Assembly (NCBI GenBank): GCA_045107045.1
Contig: JBGCFR010000022.1
Span: 30,140 to 94,139, forward strand
Origin: Putridiphycobacter sp045107045
GTDB taxonomy: Bacteria > Bacteroidota > Bacteroidia > Flavobacteriales_D > Crocinitomicaceae
Length of the DNA stretch: 64,000 nucleotides
Direction: 5' to 3'
Under the pieces are notes generated by a model, which saw only the letters and a program-made list of their open reading frames with translations, was not told the origin of the DNA and ran no database searches. The position numbers were made by a program, and so were the translations under genes. Of this stretch, positions 41,679 to 51,019 are shown piece after piece. Within the stretch, counting starts at the first letter, position 1. Each line of letters opens with the position of its first letter.

Positions 41679-43685
41679 ATGATAAGTAAAATAATTTTCA
41701 CTTCCGTTACCCTTTTAATTTCATTTTTTTTAATGAGTCAAAGCCCTAAATTAAAATGGGCCAAACAATATGGAGGTAGTTCCAATTTTGGTGAGCGAAT
41801 TGCAGACATGACAGTTGATAAAAGCAATTATTCTCTTTCGGTTGGTTGGGTATCTGACAGTGCTGACATTAACCCTGGTTCTGGAACATATATATATACC
41901 AATTTAGCTTCACAAAAAACTGGCTATGTCCAAAAGCTTAATGTCAATGGTGGCTTTTCATGGGGCTTTTTTTTAGAAAAGGCATTCCCAACTGGAGTTG
42001 TTACGGACTCACTCAACAATATTTTCATCACGGGTCTCTTTGAAGATACTGTTGATTTTGATCCTAGTATTGATACTTTTAACCTTATATCTAGTGGCAA
42101 TAGGGATGTTTTTGTAATTAAATTAGATTATGTAGGGAACCTAATATGGGCAAAAGGTTTTGGAAGTCAATATGATGTTATTGCCAGTGCAATAGAAATA
42201 GATGATTCTAGTAATATCTATCTAACAGGCAATTATAAGTATAATATGAACGTTGAGATCAATAATGTTAGCACTTCATTGTCATCCAACGGCATTAGTG
42301 ATGCTTATGTAACAAAAATTGATTCGAATGGAAGTGTTATTTGGTTACAATCTTTTGGTGGAAATTACTCAGATGGTGGACAATCAATATCTTTAGATAG
42401 TTTAGGTAATATATACACGATTGGTTACTATAATAGTTCGTTAAACACTCCTATTGCTGGTATAGGACAAGTAGATTTTGATCCTGGCCCTGATACTTTG
42501 TATCTTAATGCGGTTATTGACTGGATTGACGATCTTGGAAATTTACATACAGATAATATATCAAAAACATACATTCAAAAATTGACCAATAATGGGGAAT
42601 TAGTTTGGGCCAACAGCCTTTATGGATGGAATACTATAGGTTCTAAAATAATAGCGAACAAAGCAGGCAAACTTTGGATAACCGGAACTTATAGTGCTGG
42701 TTTATTTCTTGATCCTATCTCGTTAAATCACCAAGTCTCTTCTAATGGTGGAACTGACATCTTTCTAACCCATTTGAAGTCTAATGGAGACTTTTTATGG
42801 GGAAAATCGTTTGGAGGAAATAGTAATAGTAACTATTCATGGCAGAGTGAGGGCTGTTGGGGTATTGATATTGATAATGATAACAATGCTTATTTAGTCG
42901 GCTCTTACTTTGACACAGTTAACTTTGGTTCTTCGCAAGACACTTTACAGTTAATATCTCACCAACACTCTGCTGACGGGTTTGTATTAAAAATTAATTC
43001 AAATGGGAATTCAATGTGGGTACAAAACTTGACCTCGAACTCTGGACATGAAAACACCCCTTCACAAATAGAGATCGATTTAAATAACAACCTTCTTGTT
43101 TCTGGCTTATTCTCTGAAGTGGTTGATTTTGATCCAAGTATAGATATTAGTAATCTAACAGCTATTGGGAATCAAAATATTTTTATTGAAAAAATATGTG
43201 AATGTGAACTAGATAAAAGTATAACATTTCAGAACGGTATTTTTACCGCAAATGAAAGCAATGCGGATTATCAATGGATGTTTTTCTATAATGGTAGCTA
43301 CTCTCCTGTAAATAACAATGTCGCAATATCTAACTTAAAAACTTTTACACCAGTCACGAATGCTACGTATGCAGTACAAATTACAAAAAATGGATGCACA
43401 GAAATTTCCGATCACTATATACTAACGAATCTTGCACTAAACAGTGTAGATGACTTTAAAATCAATTCTTTTCCGAATCCAAGCAGCAATGGATTGGTGA
43501 CCACTACAACCAATCAACCAGGTCTTTATCAAGTTTGCGTTTATGATGCAATGGGAAAGAAGATTTTAGCAAAAAGCAATATATCGGATCCAACAATTAA
43601 AATATTCCTTCCTAGTAGCGGAATTTATTTCTTGGAAATTCGCAGTGGGCAAACAGTAATTACAAAGAAGTTAATTCGAAATTAA
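41679..43685 (+). CDS. Secreted T9SS type A protein with SBBP-type beta-propeller repeats
   Basis: 668 residues. Signal peptide 1-20 (ends FFLMSQS). Propeller repeats of the SBBP kind run over about 25-510: WAKQYGGSSNFGERIADMTVD, then units with NIFITGLFEDTVDFDPS, IYLTGNYK, LWITGTYS, AYLVGSYFDTVNFGS and LLVSGLFSEVVDFDPS. An Ig-like stretch and a type A sorting domain follow at the C-terminus (INSFPNPSSNGLV, SGIYFLEIRSGQTVITKKLI). It is exported to the surface. It stands between two copies of the accC 3' end, which suggests that it arrived by recombination. The 215 bp after it (43686-43900) show no gene or clear signal. Confidence 0.88.
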   Translation: MISKIIFTSVTLLISFFLMSQSPKLKWAKQYGGSSNFGERIADMTVDKSNYSLSVGWVSDSADINPGSGTYIYTNLASQKTGYVQKLNVNGGFSWGFFLEKAFPTGVVTDSLNNIFITGLFEDTVDFDPSIDTFNLISSGNRDVFVIKLDYVGNLIWAKGFGSQYDVIASAIEIDDSSNIYLTGNYKYNMNVEINNVSTSLSSNGISDAYVTKIDSNGSVIWLQSFGGNYSDGGQSISLDSLGNIYTIGYYNSSLNTPIAGIGQVDFDPGPDTLYLNAVIDWIDDLGNLHTDNISKTYIQKLTNNGELVWANSLYGWNTIGSKIIANKAGKLWITGTYSAGLFLDPISLNHQVSSNGGTDIFLTHLKSNGDFLWGKSFGGNSNSNYSWQSEGCWGIDIDNDNNAYLVGSYFDTVNFGSSQDTLQLISHQHSADGFVLKINSNGNSMWVQNLTSNSGHENTPSQIEIDLNNNLLVSGLFSEVVDFDPSIDISNLTAIGNQNIFIEKICECELDKSITFQNGIFTANESNADYQWMFFYNGSYSPVNNNVAISNLKTFTPVTNATYAVQITKNGCTEISDHYILTNLALNSVDDFKINSFPNPSSNGLVTTTTNQPGLYQVCVYDAMGKKILAKSNISDPTIKIFLPSSGIYFLEIRSGQTVITKKLIRN

Positions 43686-43900
43686 TCAAAATTACAACGA
43701 AATAAACTGGAATTAAAGAAGTTAACATGTGTGCTGAAATTTAATTACAAGACTTTTAAAAATTCTATAAACCGAGCAAATTATGGAGGAGAATACTACA
43801 AAAGATTTGAGAGTCAAATAACTAATCGATTTTATAACTGAAACATTCAATAAAAAGTAAAGAAATTAACTCCAAACCTTAAGTAAGACCTATTATCAAA

Positions 43901-45367
43901 CTACCTATTCTCCAGCCAAGGCGAATAGTTACTATCTAGCATTTTTTGTTGTACTTCCTTCTTTTTAGTTTTAAAAACCTGATACACCTTTTCAGCTAAA
44001 ACACTACTTGTTTCCGTTTTCAAATGATCAACTTTATAGTGTTCGTCTACAAAATTAATGGTGAATTTACCATTTCTGAATTCTTTGTGATTAAGCGCAA
44101 ATTTACAAAAGCCAAGTGTGGTGGCGAAGCCACTAATTTTATAATCGTCAATAGCTTTTATCATTTTTTCAATGGCTGCTTCACGGGTTTTATCGTGTAC
44201 AATTAGTTTCGCAATCATTGAATCATATTCAAGTGCTATTGGCATCCCTTGTTCATAACCATCATCTACTCTAACTCCCAAACCAGATGGTCTTTGGTAA
44301 TAGTCTATACTTCCTAAATCTGGTAAAAAATCATTTTCAGGATCTTCAGCATATACTCTCACTTCAATTGAATGGCCAGAGATTGTTAAATTATCTTGTT
44401 TAATATCTAAAACGGCTCCCCTTGCTACCTTAATTTGCTCTTCAACTAAATCAAGTCCTGTTATCATTTCAGTTACTGGGTGTTCAACCTGCAAACGTGT
44501 ATTCATTTCTAAAAAATAAAAATTCTTTTCACGGTCCAATAAAAATTCAACTGTCCCTACTCCTTCATAATTACATGAGCGTGCAACATTTATAGCAGCC
44601 TCTCCCATTCGTTTTCTAAGTTCAGCATCTACTACTGCACTTGGCGCCTCTTCAACTACTTTTTGATGACGGCGTTGAATAGAGCACTCTCGTTCAAACA
44701 AGTGAATAACATTTCCGTGCTGGTCAGCCAATATTTGTATTTCAATATGCTTTGGTTCTAAAACAAATTTTTCAATAAATACAGCTCCATTTCCAAATGA
44801 ATTAACAGCTTCTGATACTGCTCTATCATATTGGCTAATGAACTCATCACTATTCTCAACTACTCTCATTCCTTTACCACCACCACCTGCGGCAGCTTTA
44901 ATCAAAATAGGATAACCAATTCCTTCAGCAATTTTTTTTGCTTCTTCTAAATCTGTAATGGCTTCATCAGTGCCAGGAACCATTGGTACATCATAAGCTT
45001 TCACCGCTTGCTTAGCATCAATTTTATCACCCATTATGTTAATAGCCTCTATACCAGGTCCAATAAATTTAATCCCAGCTTGACTCACTCTTTCTGCGAA
45101 TTCAGCATTCTCAGATAAAAAACCATAAGCAGGATGAATTCCCTCCGTATTGGTTTGTAAAGCCACTTCAATAATTTTATCTTGATTTAAGTAACTTTCA
45201 GATGGCTGAGATTTTCCGATATAATAGGCCTCATCTGCAAATTTAACAAATGGAGCATTTTTATCAGCATCAGAATATACTGCAACTGATGCAATATTTA
45301 AGCGTTTTAAAGTACGCATGATTCTCAATGCAATTTCTCCTCTATTAGCTACTAATACTTTTTTCAT
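43901..45367 (-). CDS. accC: Biotin carboxylase subunit of acetyl-/acyl-CoA carboxylase
   Basis: Carboxylates biotin on its carrier with ATP and bicarbonate. 488 residues: the N-domain VLVANRGEIALRIMRTLK, the ATP-grasp loop AAAGGGGKGMR, the ECSIQRRHQKVVEEAP motif, EMNTRLQVEHPVTEMI and the C-domain. It is about 40 residues longer than E. coli AccC, with a Lys-rich tail (YQVFKTKKKEVQQK). No biotin carrier or carboxyltransferase gene is next to it. It could therefore serve acetyl-CoA or propionyl-type carboxylase. It lies 41 bp after tamB on the same strand. A remnant of its 3' end sits at 41526-41624. Confidence 0.9.
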   Translation of the reverse strand: MKKVLVANRGEIALRIMRTLKRLNIASVAVYSDADKNAPFVKFADEAYYIGKSQPSESYLNQDKIIEVALQTNTEGIHPAYGFLSENAEFAERVSQAGIKFIGPGIEAINIMGDKIDAKQAVKAYDVPMVPGTDEAITDLEEAKKIAEGIGYPILIKAAAGGGGKGMRVVENSDEFISQYDRAVSEAVNSFGNGAVFIEKFVLEPKHIEIQILADQHGNVIHLFERECSIQRRHQKVVEEAPSAVVDAELRKRMGEAAINVARSCNYEGVGTVEFLLDREKNFYFLEMNTRLQVEHPVTEMITGLDLVEEQIKVARGAVLDIKQDNLTISGHSIEVRVYAEDPENDFLPDLGSIDYYQRPSGLGVRVDDGYEQGMPIALEYDSMIAKLIVHDKTREAAIEKMIKAIDDYKISGFATTLGFCKFALNHKEFRNGKFTINFVDEHYKVDHLKTETSSVLAEKVYQVFKTKKKEVQQKMLDSNYSPWLENR

Positions 45368-45408
45368 GTGTTTCTATTTTTTTGCAATCCTTCTGATTAA
45401 ATAATCAA

Positions 45409-48400
45409 TTATTCAGTTTCTTTTTCTAACGGTGCAGTTGGTTTAAAATCATCCTGTACAGGTGTTTTTCTGCCATTATTCTTATTTCGTCTTTGTCTCT
45501 TATTTTCTTGTTTTCTAAAGATATTTAAAAATCCTTGCAATAATTTAAAATCACGCTTTGAATTAAAAGATTCTTGATAACTAAATCCAAAACCTTGTGT
45601 AAATGCACCTCTATCCTGATTCGCAACATCATTTGATTCATTAAATACACTAACCGTGAATGTACCGTCCTCATTCAATTCATATTCTACATTAACATCT
45701 CCAACAATGTTACTGGCCTTACTTTCTGCACCGGTTTCGCCATCTGTTTCATCAGACGAAATGACACCAACGGATGATGTAATTTTTAATCTATTGTCTA
45801 AAAAAGATGTTGAAAAACCAAGTTCGGCATGATCTGTACCAATATCTGAATTCAGATTATAGTTTTCACCTATCTGACCTAACACCGCATTTATTTGTTG
45901 ATTGACAATATCCTCCGTTACATTTCCAGAGGCCGCTATTGAACCCTCCACTGGAATAAACTTTTTTAACAAAAGCAATGAGAAAAATTGTTTATTTAGA
46001 TCATCTTCAATGGCTCTTATTTGATTTAATGCCGCTTTTGCTTCATCTCTTGCTTGTGGTGCTAAAATATCAAATTCAAGTACTGGGCTCATTAATGTAT
46101 TTGATAGATTCAAATACCCAAAAACCTGGTCTTTTTTTCCTGTCTGCCCTATATCCGAACTCAAAATATCACTCATGTCTACATTTCGTAAAAATCGTGT
46201 TTCGATATCGATATTAGCATCATAAGGGGATTGTGTCCATGTTACAGTACTACCATCAATAATTTCAAAATCTTCCTTGACAACATTCTTCATGTTAAAA
46301 TGATACATCCCTTTATGAATCGTATATTTCCCGAACATTGAAATATCACCATAATCATCCATTTTCATTTCAATGTCACCAGACCCGTTAGCTTCAATCT
46401 GATCATTTAATATTGGGTCAAAGACAATATTGACGGTGGCCTCATCTGTTACTTTAAAATTCATATTTAAAGTCATTCCTAATCGTTCGATTTTGACTTC
46501 GCTTTTATCGGCAGTCAAAGTATCTGGATTATAGAACCTTAAAAAACTACTCTCTTCTATTTCACTAGTCCCATATAATGGAAGTGTTAAATTAGTTCCC
46601 TTTTTGGTTTTAAGATCAACATTAATTTCAGTTAAATTGTCATATCCAAAAATATTGACATTTCCTGTTACAAATGCTTTACCATAGTAAACATCTCCTT
46701 CTTTATAGTATGTATCCATAGCCAAGAAGGTTTTAGTAATGTTTGGATCTTCAAAATCTAACGTTACATCATAGTTCCAATTGCTATAATTTGTGTGATT
46801 AACGGACATCATACCAACTCCCTTATTCCCAAGTTGATCGGTAATCTCAAGATAATCGGCTAAAATTTCGCCTTTATTAAAATTTAAAAGTCCTGACACC
46901 CTATAGTCCACATTAAACATTGGCACTCGCACAGTTGTTGGTTCAACCATTAAATCTCCAATAATTATTGGGTTATCTAACTCACCTTTTACGCTTAAAT
47001 TTCCGTCTAAATTCCCTCTAATATTAGTATATAAGTCAGGGTCAGAAAAAGCATTTAAGAAAGCAATGTCTGTATGGTCAAAAACCAAATCAAGATCAAG
47101 ATTATCTGATGTTCTGTCTACATAATAGTATCCTTTAAAGTCAAATCTTTTCACATTGTCAACTACTAAATCTCCTAATAAACCAATGGCATTATTTGTT
47201 TTATCCCACTTACTATTTAGCGATAAATCTCCCACCAATTCAGAATTAACAGTCAAATCTTTAATCCCAGCATCTGATTTAGCACGAATATTATTGTACA
47301 AATCAGCTACACCACCCTGTAAATTCAAAACTCCTTCGAGCGTAAGGTCACCACCAAAAAACCCATTTAGTTCTGATAAATCGAAATCTTTAATATCAAT
47401 ATTCAACCAATCGTTCGGTTTTTCCGACACCTTTCCATCTAATTTAATATAATGATTATCGTTGTTAATAACTACATTATTGATATCAATATACTCTGGA
47501 TTCCAAAGCATACTTGAACCGTTTAGCAATTCCCAACGGGAGTTTTGTAAATAGAAATAAGAAGATGAAAATTTAGTAAAAATATCATTCTTTGGTCGAA
47601 GCTCAGTTAACATTTCAAACTCCGCAGATTTTATTTGTTCATTTTCAATCCATCCAAAATTGGTTGCCAATGTATTATTTTTCACCACTGAATTAAAGGC
47701 AAAACTGTCCACCCGAAGGCTATCACTAATTTTTATCGATCCTATATTATAATTTATATCGGCTTTCGTACTATCTAAATTATGCTTGAGATGAATTCCT
47801 TTAAATACCCTATTCTGAAATTTAAATTGATCTGAATGTATAGCAAGTATGCTTGTATTATTTGCCAAATGGCTTTCTAAATATAAACTTGTATTCGGTT
47901 CTACATAATAAGCGGAATCAAAAAAATTTAAAACAGGATTCACATCTATTAGGGTTAGATTCAACACGAAATCTTCTATTGTTCCATCTGGAATCTCAAC
48001 CCGATCTAAATAATTTGGAATTAAGCTAGAAACTTGATTAGTTAACATTGGTACAATTTGAGAAAAATCAAACTTCCCTTTTAATTCGCCATCAATATAG
48101 CTTGATTTGATTGCTATATTATCCTCTTCAATGGAACGTTTAATTGTAATGTCTAATTCAGACAAATCCATTGTTTTAAGACCATCAAAGTATTCTAACT
48201 TTTCAATTTTAACATCCCCAACAATATCATCAAGAGAGGAACCTTTTAGATTGACATGCATTTTGGTTTTCAAGTCGGTAGCTAGATTACCATCCAGCAG
48301 TTTTAATTTTGCAAGATAGGATTTATCAACCCTGACATCAAAATTAAATTCTAATGTATTTTTAAAGTCAATATATCCATCATAAACCAGTGCTAAATTA

Positions 48401-50013
48401 TCATCTTCAATATCAATTTCACCTTTAAATCGATCATCATGAAACTGACCTTTTCTGACCTTAATGTTATTATAATTATAACCATTTAGAACAATATCGT
48501 CAAAATGACCATCAAATAACAAATCTATTTCATTCATTGAAAACCCATGAGAACCTGGCAAAATTTGAAGATAGCCATTGACAATACCCAAATTTTTATT
48601 ACCAGTTAATTTGCCTAAATTAAGTTGTTCAACTATCACATCTCTCGATATGGCTTTGTTACTTGATCCTTCATAACTGTATATTCCATTTGATTGCTTT
48701 TTGAATTTCAACCCATTGTCAGAATATACATTTCCAAGTCCAGTAGTAACGACACCATCAACTACAAAATCAGATAAAAACCCTGTAAAATGACCATCTG
48801 TTAAACGAATAGTAGATAATCCTTTTAAGTTACTTGGTAAGCTAATGTGCTTTTGATTTTCAAGAAAAGGTCCCAAATTTAGCGTTTCAATATCATTTAC
48901 ACTGGTTTGAAATAGTGCAATTCTTTGGTCAATGAATGCTGAATTAATGTCAGTCAAATTTGGAATTTGGAAATTCCCTTTAATTGCCGTTTTGGTTAAT
49001 GTTCGAATGTCTACATCATTTAATTTCATGCCATTCACAGCGCCATCAAGAACAGCATTAACAATTGAAATTGTATCAGTCATCCCCTCAAGCTTTGGTA
49101 CAAAATAAGCCAAATCCCTAATTGCTATTTTTGTATTTTTCAGATGTGCATCAAACTCTACCTGATTCAAGAAATCTTTAAAATCAACCGCTCCATTTTT
49201 AGAAATCAACTCTAAATGGTCTGCTCGAAGATTCGATTCACTCAAACTTAAATCAAGCTCCTTTAAGCTAATGAGTTCTGAACTGTATAGTGCCAATGTG
49301 CTTAAGTTTTTGAGTTCAAAGCCTGATTTATCTTTGAAGCTCAAATTATTAATTCTAGATTGAATCACGGCATCTTGATAGCTAAAATCAGTAATGGAGC
49401 CTTTAAGATTTTGAATGGCTAAATGGGAATAGTCAATTCCAAAACTTAAGGGGTTTGCGCTATAATCGTCATAATTAAAATTAACATTATCAAGGCTTAT
49501 TTGATTGACCAATATATTAAATTCACTTTTGTCTGTATCTTCTTCAGATGCAAATAAATCAACAATATGCTGAAAGTTAAAAGTTGAATCACCAGCTTGT
49601 TTATTCAAATTAACACTTGCATTTGACAATGTAACATTATCAATAATTACATATTTTTGTTTTAGATCCCAATCGGATATATTAACATTAATTTGACCCG
49701 CTGACAATAACGTATCGTTATTAATATCTTCAGCAAATACACCTTCTAAATCGAGTCTATCAAAGAAGATAATATCAATTTTATCGATATTAACTTTAGT
49801 TCCTAATTCTTTACTTAAATAGGTGGTGGCTTTCTTCGCTAAATAGGTTTGAAAACTAGTAGTTCGGATTAAAAAAACAAGTAGAAAGACCAATATCAAA
49901 CTTATCTCGAAGAATAATAACAGAATTTGCCCTATGCCTTTTGCTATTTTCACTAATTTTGTTGTGCTTAAATATTTTGCTAAATTAACTAAATTGGACA
50001 ATAAACGCGCCAT
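45409..50013 (-). CDS. tamB: TamB-like translocation and assembly module protein
   Basis: A very large AsmA/TamB protein (1534 residues from ATG 50013) that spans the periplasm and moves phospholipid or helps barrel assembly. One N-terminal membrane helix lies at about 25-50 (ILLLFFEISLILVFLLVFLI), then an extended beta-rich repeat (YLSKELGTKVNIDKIDI at its start). The TamB/DUF490 domain forms the last third (GNVNIFGYDNL, GSGDIEMKMDDYGDISMFGKYTI, VFGYLNLSNTLMSPVLEFDI). A polar Arg/Lys-rich tail ends the chain. A frame reaching 50058 would run further into tsaD. The starts of tamB and tsaD overlap by 20 bp. Confidence 0.9.
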   Translation of the reverse strand: MARLLSNLVNLAKYLSTTKLVKIAKGIGQILLLFFEISLILVFLLVFLIRTTSFQTYLAKKATTYLSKELGTKVNIDKIDIIFFDRLDLEGVFAEDINNDTLLSAGQINVNISDWDLKQKYVIIDNVTLSNASVNLNKQAGDSTFNFQHIVDLFASEEDTDKSEFNILVNQISLDNVNFNYDDYSANPLSFGIDYSHLAIQNLKGSITDFSYQDAVIQSRINNLSFKDKSGFELKNLSTLALYSSELISLKELDLSLSESNLRADHLELISKNGAVDFKDFLNQVEFDAHLKNTKIAIRDLAYFVPKLEGMTDTISIVNAVLDGAVNGMKLNDVDIRTLTKTAIKGNFQIPNLTDINSAFIDQRIALFQTSVNDIETLNLGPFLENQKHISLPSNLKGLSTIRLTDGHFTGFLSDFVVDGVVTTGLGNVYSDNGLKFKKQSNGIYSYEGSSNKAISRDVIVEQLNLGKLTGNKNLGIVNGYLQILPGSHGFSMNEIDLLFDGHFDDIVLNGYNYNNIKVRKGQFHDDRFKGEIDIEDDNLALVYDGYIDFKNTLEFNFDVRVDKSYLAKLKLLDGNLATDLKTKMHVNLKGSSLDDIVGDVKIEKLEYFDGLKTMDLSELDITIKRSIEEDNIAIKSSYIDGELKGKFDFSQIVPMLTNQVSSLIPNYLDRVEIPDGTIEDFVLNLTLIDVNPVLNFFDSAYYVEPNTSLYLESHLANNTSILAIHSDQFKFQNRVFKGIHLKHNLDSTKADINYNIGSIKISDSLRVDSFAFNSVVKNNTLATNFGWIENEQIKSAEFEMLTELRPKNDIFTKFSSSYFYLQNSRWELLNGSSMLWNPEYIDINNVVINNDNHYIKLDGKVSEKPNDWLNIDIKDFDLSELNGFFGGDLTLEGVLNLQGGVADLYNNIRAKSDAGIKDLTVNSELVGDLSLNSKWDKTNNAIGLLGDLVVDNVKRFDFKGYYYVDRTSDNLDLDLVFDHTDIAFLNAFSDPDLYTNIRGNLDGNLSVKGELDNPIIIGDLMVEPTTVRVPMFNVDYRVSGLLNFNKGEILADYLEITDQLGNKGVGMMSVNHTNYSNWNYDVTLDFEDPNITKTFLAMDTYYKEGDVYYGKAFVTGNVNIFGYDNLTEINVDLKTKKGTNLTLPLYGTSEIEESSFLRFYNPDTLTADKSEVKIERLGMTLNMNFKVTDEATVNIVFDPILNDQIEANGSGDIEMKMDDYGDISMFGKYTIHKGMYHFNMKNVVKEDFEIIDGSTVTWTQSPYDANIDIETRFLRNVDMSDILSSDIGQTGKKDQVFGYLNLSNTLMSPVLEFDILAPQARDEAKAALNQIRAIEDDLNKQFFSLLLLKKFIPVEGSIAASGNVTEDIVNQQINAVLGQIGENYNLNSDIGTDHAELGFSTSFLDNRLKITSSVGVISSDETDGETGAESKASNIVGDVNVEYELNEDGTFTVSVFNESNDVANQDRGAFTQGFGFSYQESFNSKRDFKLLQGFLNIFRKQENKRQRRNKNNGRKTPVQDDFKPTAPLEKETE
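49954..49961 (+). promoter_or_regulatory. Putative -7 promoter box for tsaD inside the 5' end of tamB
   Basis: TAATTTTG matches TAnnTTTG, 33 bp before the TTG start at 49994 and downstream of the alternative ATG 49934, so it favours the shorter TsaD. Confidence 0.35.
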
Positions 50014-51019
50014 AATTCTAGGAATTGAATCTTCATGTGATGATACGTCTGCAGCCATTCTGATAAATGGTGAAGTGGTCAGTAATGTTGTGGCTGGACA
50101 AGATGTGCATAAAGCATTTGGCGGTGTTGTGCCTGAATTGGCATCAAGGGCGCATCAACAAAACATTATCCCAGTTGTTGACATGGCAATTAAGGAGGCA
50201 GGTTTGGTGAAATCAGACATTAGCGCTGTTGCTTTTACAAGGGGTCCAGGTTTATTGGGTTCTTTAATTGTTGGCACTAGTTTTTCTAAAAGTTTAGCAT
50301 TGGCACTATCCATTCCTTTAATTGAGGTGAATCATATGCAGGGCCATATTTTAGCCCATTTTATTAAAAACGAAAATAACCGATATCCAAAATTCCCATT
50401 TATCTGTCTGACTGTGTCCGGTGGGCATACACAAATCGTTTTGGTGAATGATTATTTTGACATGACTATTTTGGGCGAAACGATAGATGATGCGGCAGGT
50501 GAAGCATTTGATAAGGCAGCCAAAATAATGGGATTGCCCTACCCTGGTGGACCATTAATTGATAAATATGCCAAGGATGGTGATTCCAAACGCTTTAAGT
50601 TTCCAGTTTCCAACTTAGATGGTTACAACTATAGCTTTAGTGGATTAAAAACTAGCTTATTGTACTTTTTGAGAAAAGAGATAAAGACCAACCCTAATTT
50701 TGTAAGTGAAAATTTAAGCGATATCTGTGCTTCATATCAACATACGATTATTAAATCTCTATTTAAGAAATTGGTAGCTGCAACTCGTGAAAAAGGAATT
50801 AAACAAGTTGCCATAGCTGGTGGTGTGTCCGCAAATTCATTGTTCAGAACTGAGCTTGCTAGGATAGGTTCACAAGAAAAATGGGAAACTTTTATACCTG
50901 ATTTTGAGTATTGCACTGACAATGCTGGAATGATAGCTATTGCAGGCTATCACAAATTTTTAAAAAAATTGTTTGTTGGACAAGAGATTACACCAAATGC
51001 TAGATTGAAAATTAATTAA
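49994..51019 (+). CDS. tsaD: tRNA N6-adenosine threonylcarbamoyltransferase
   Basis: Transfers threonylcarbamoyl to A37 of ANN-decoding tRNAs together with TsaB and TsaE. Motifs: ILGIESSCDDTSAAI, the metal-binding HMQGHILAH, TVSGGHTQI, FDKAAKIMGLPYPGGP and IAGGVSANSLFR. I place the start at TTG 49994 (341 aa, the usual size). An in-frame ATG at 49934 would add 20 residues of tamB antisense sequence that the family lacks. It diverges from tamB and converges on the OmpA-like gene, overlapping its stop by 8 bp. Confidence 0.93.
   Translation: MDNKRAIILGIESSCDDTSAAILINGEVVSNVVAGQDVHKAFGGVVPELASRAHQQNIIPVVDMAIKEAGLVKSDISAVAFTRGPGLLGSLIVGTSFSKSLALALSIPLIEVNHMQGHILAHFIKNENNRYPKFPFICLTVSGGHTQIVLVNDYFDMTILGETIDDAAGEAFDKAAKIMGLPYPGGPLIDKYAKDGDSKRFKFPVSNLDGYNYSFSGLKTSLLYFLRKEIKTNPNFVSENLSDICASYQHTIIKSLFKKLVAATREKGIKQVAIAGGVSANSLFRTELARIGSQEKWETFIPDFEYCTDNAGMIAIAGYHKFLKKLFVGQEITPNARLKIN

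Noticed and set aside
43686..43900. Possible small gene or RNA between the T9SS propeller gene and accC
   Set aside because: No frame with a plausible start, no hairpin with T tract and no promoter match that would support a feature.
41526..43999. Insertion sequence or transposon around the T9SS propeller gene
   Set aside because: The flanking repeats are accC coding sequence, not terminal inverted repeats, and no transposase or integrase is present.
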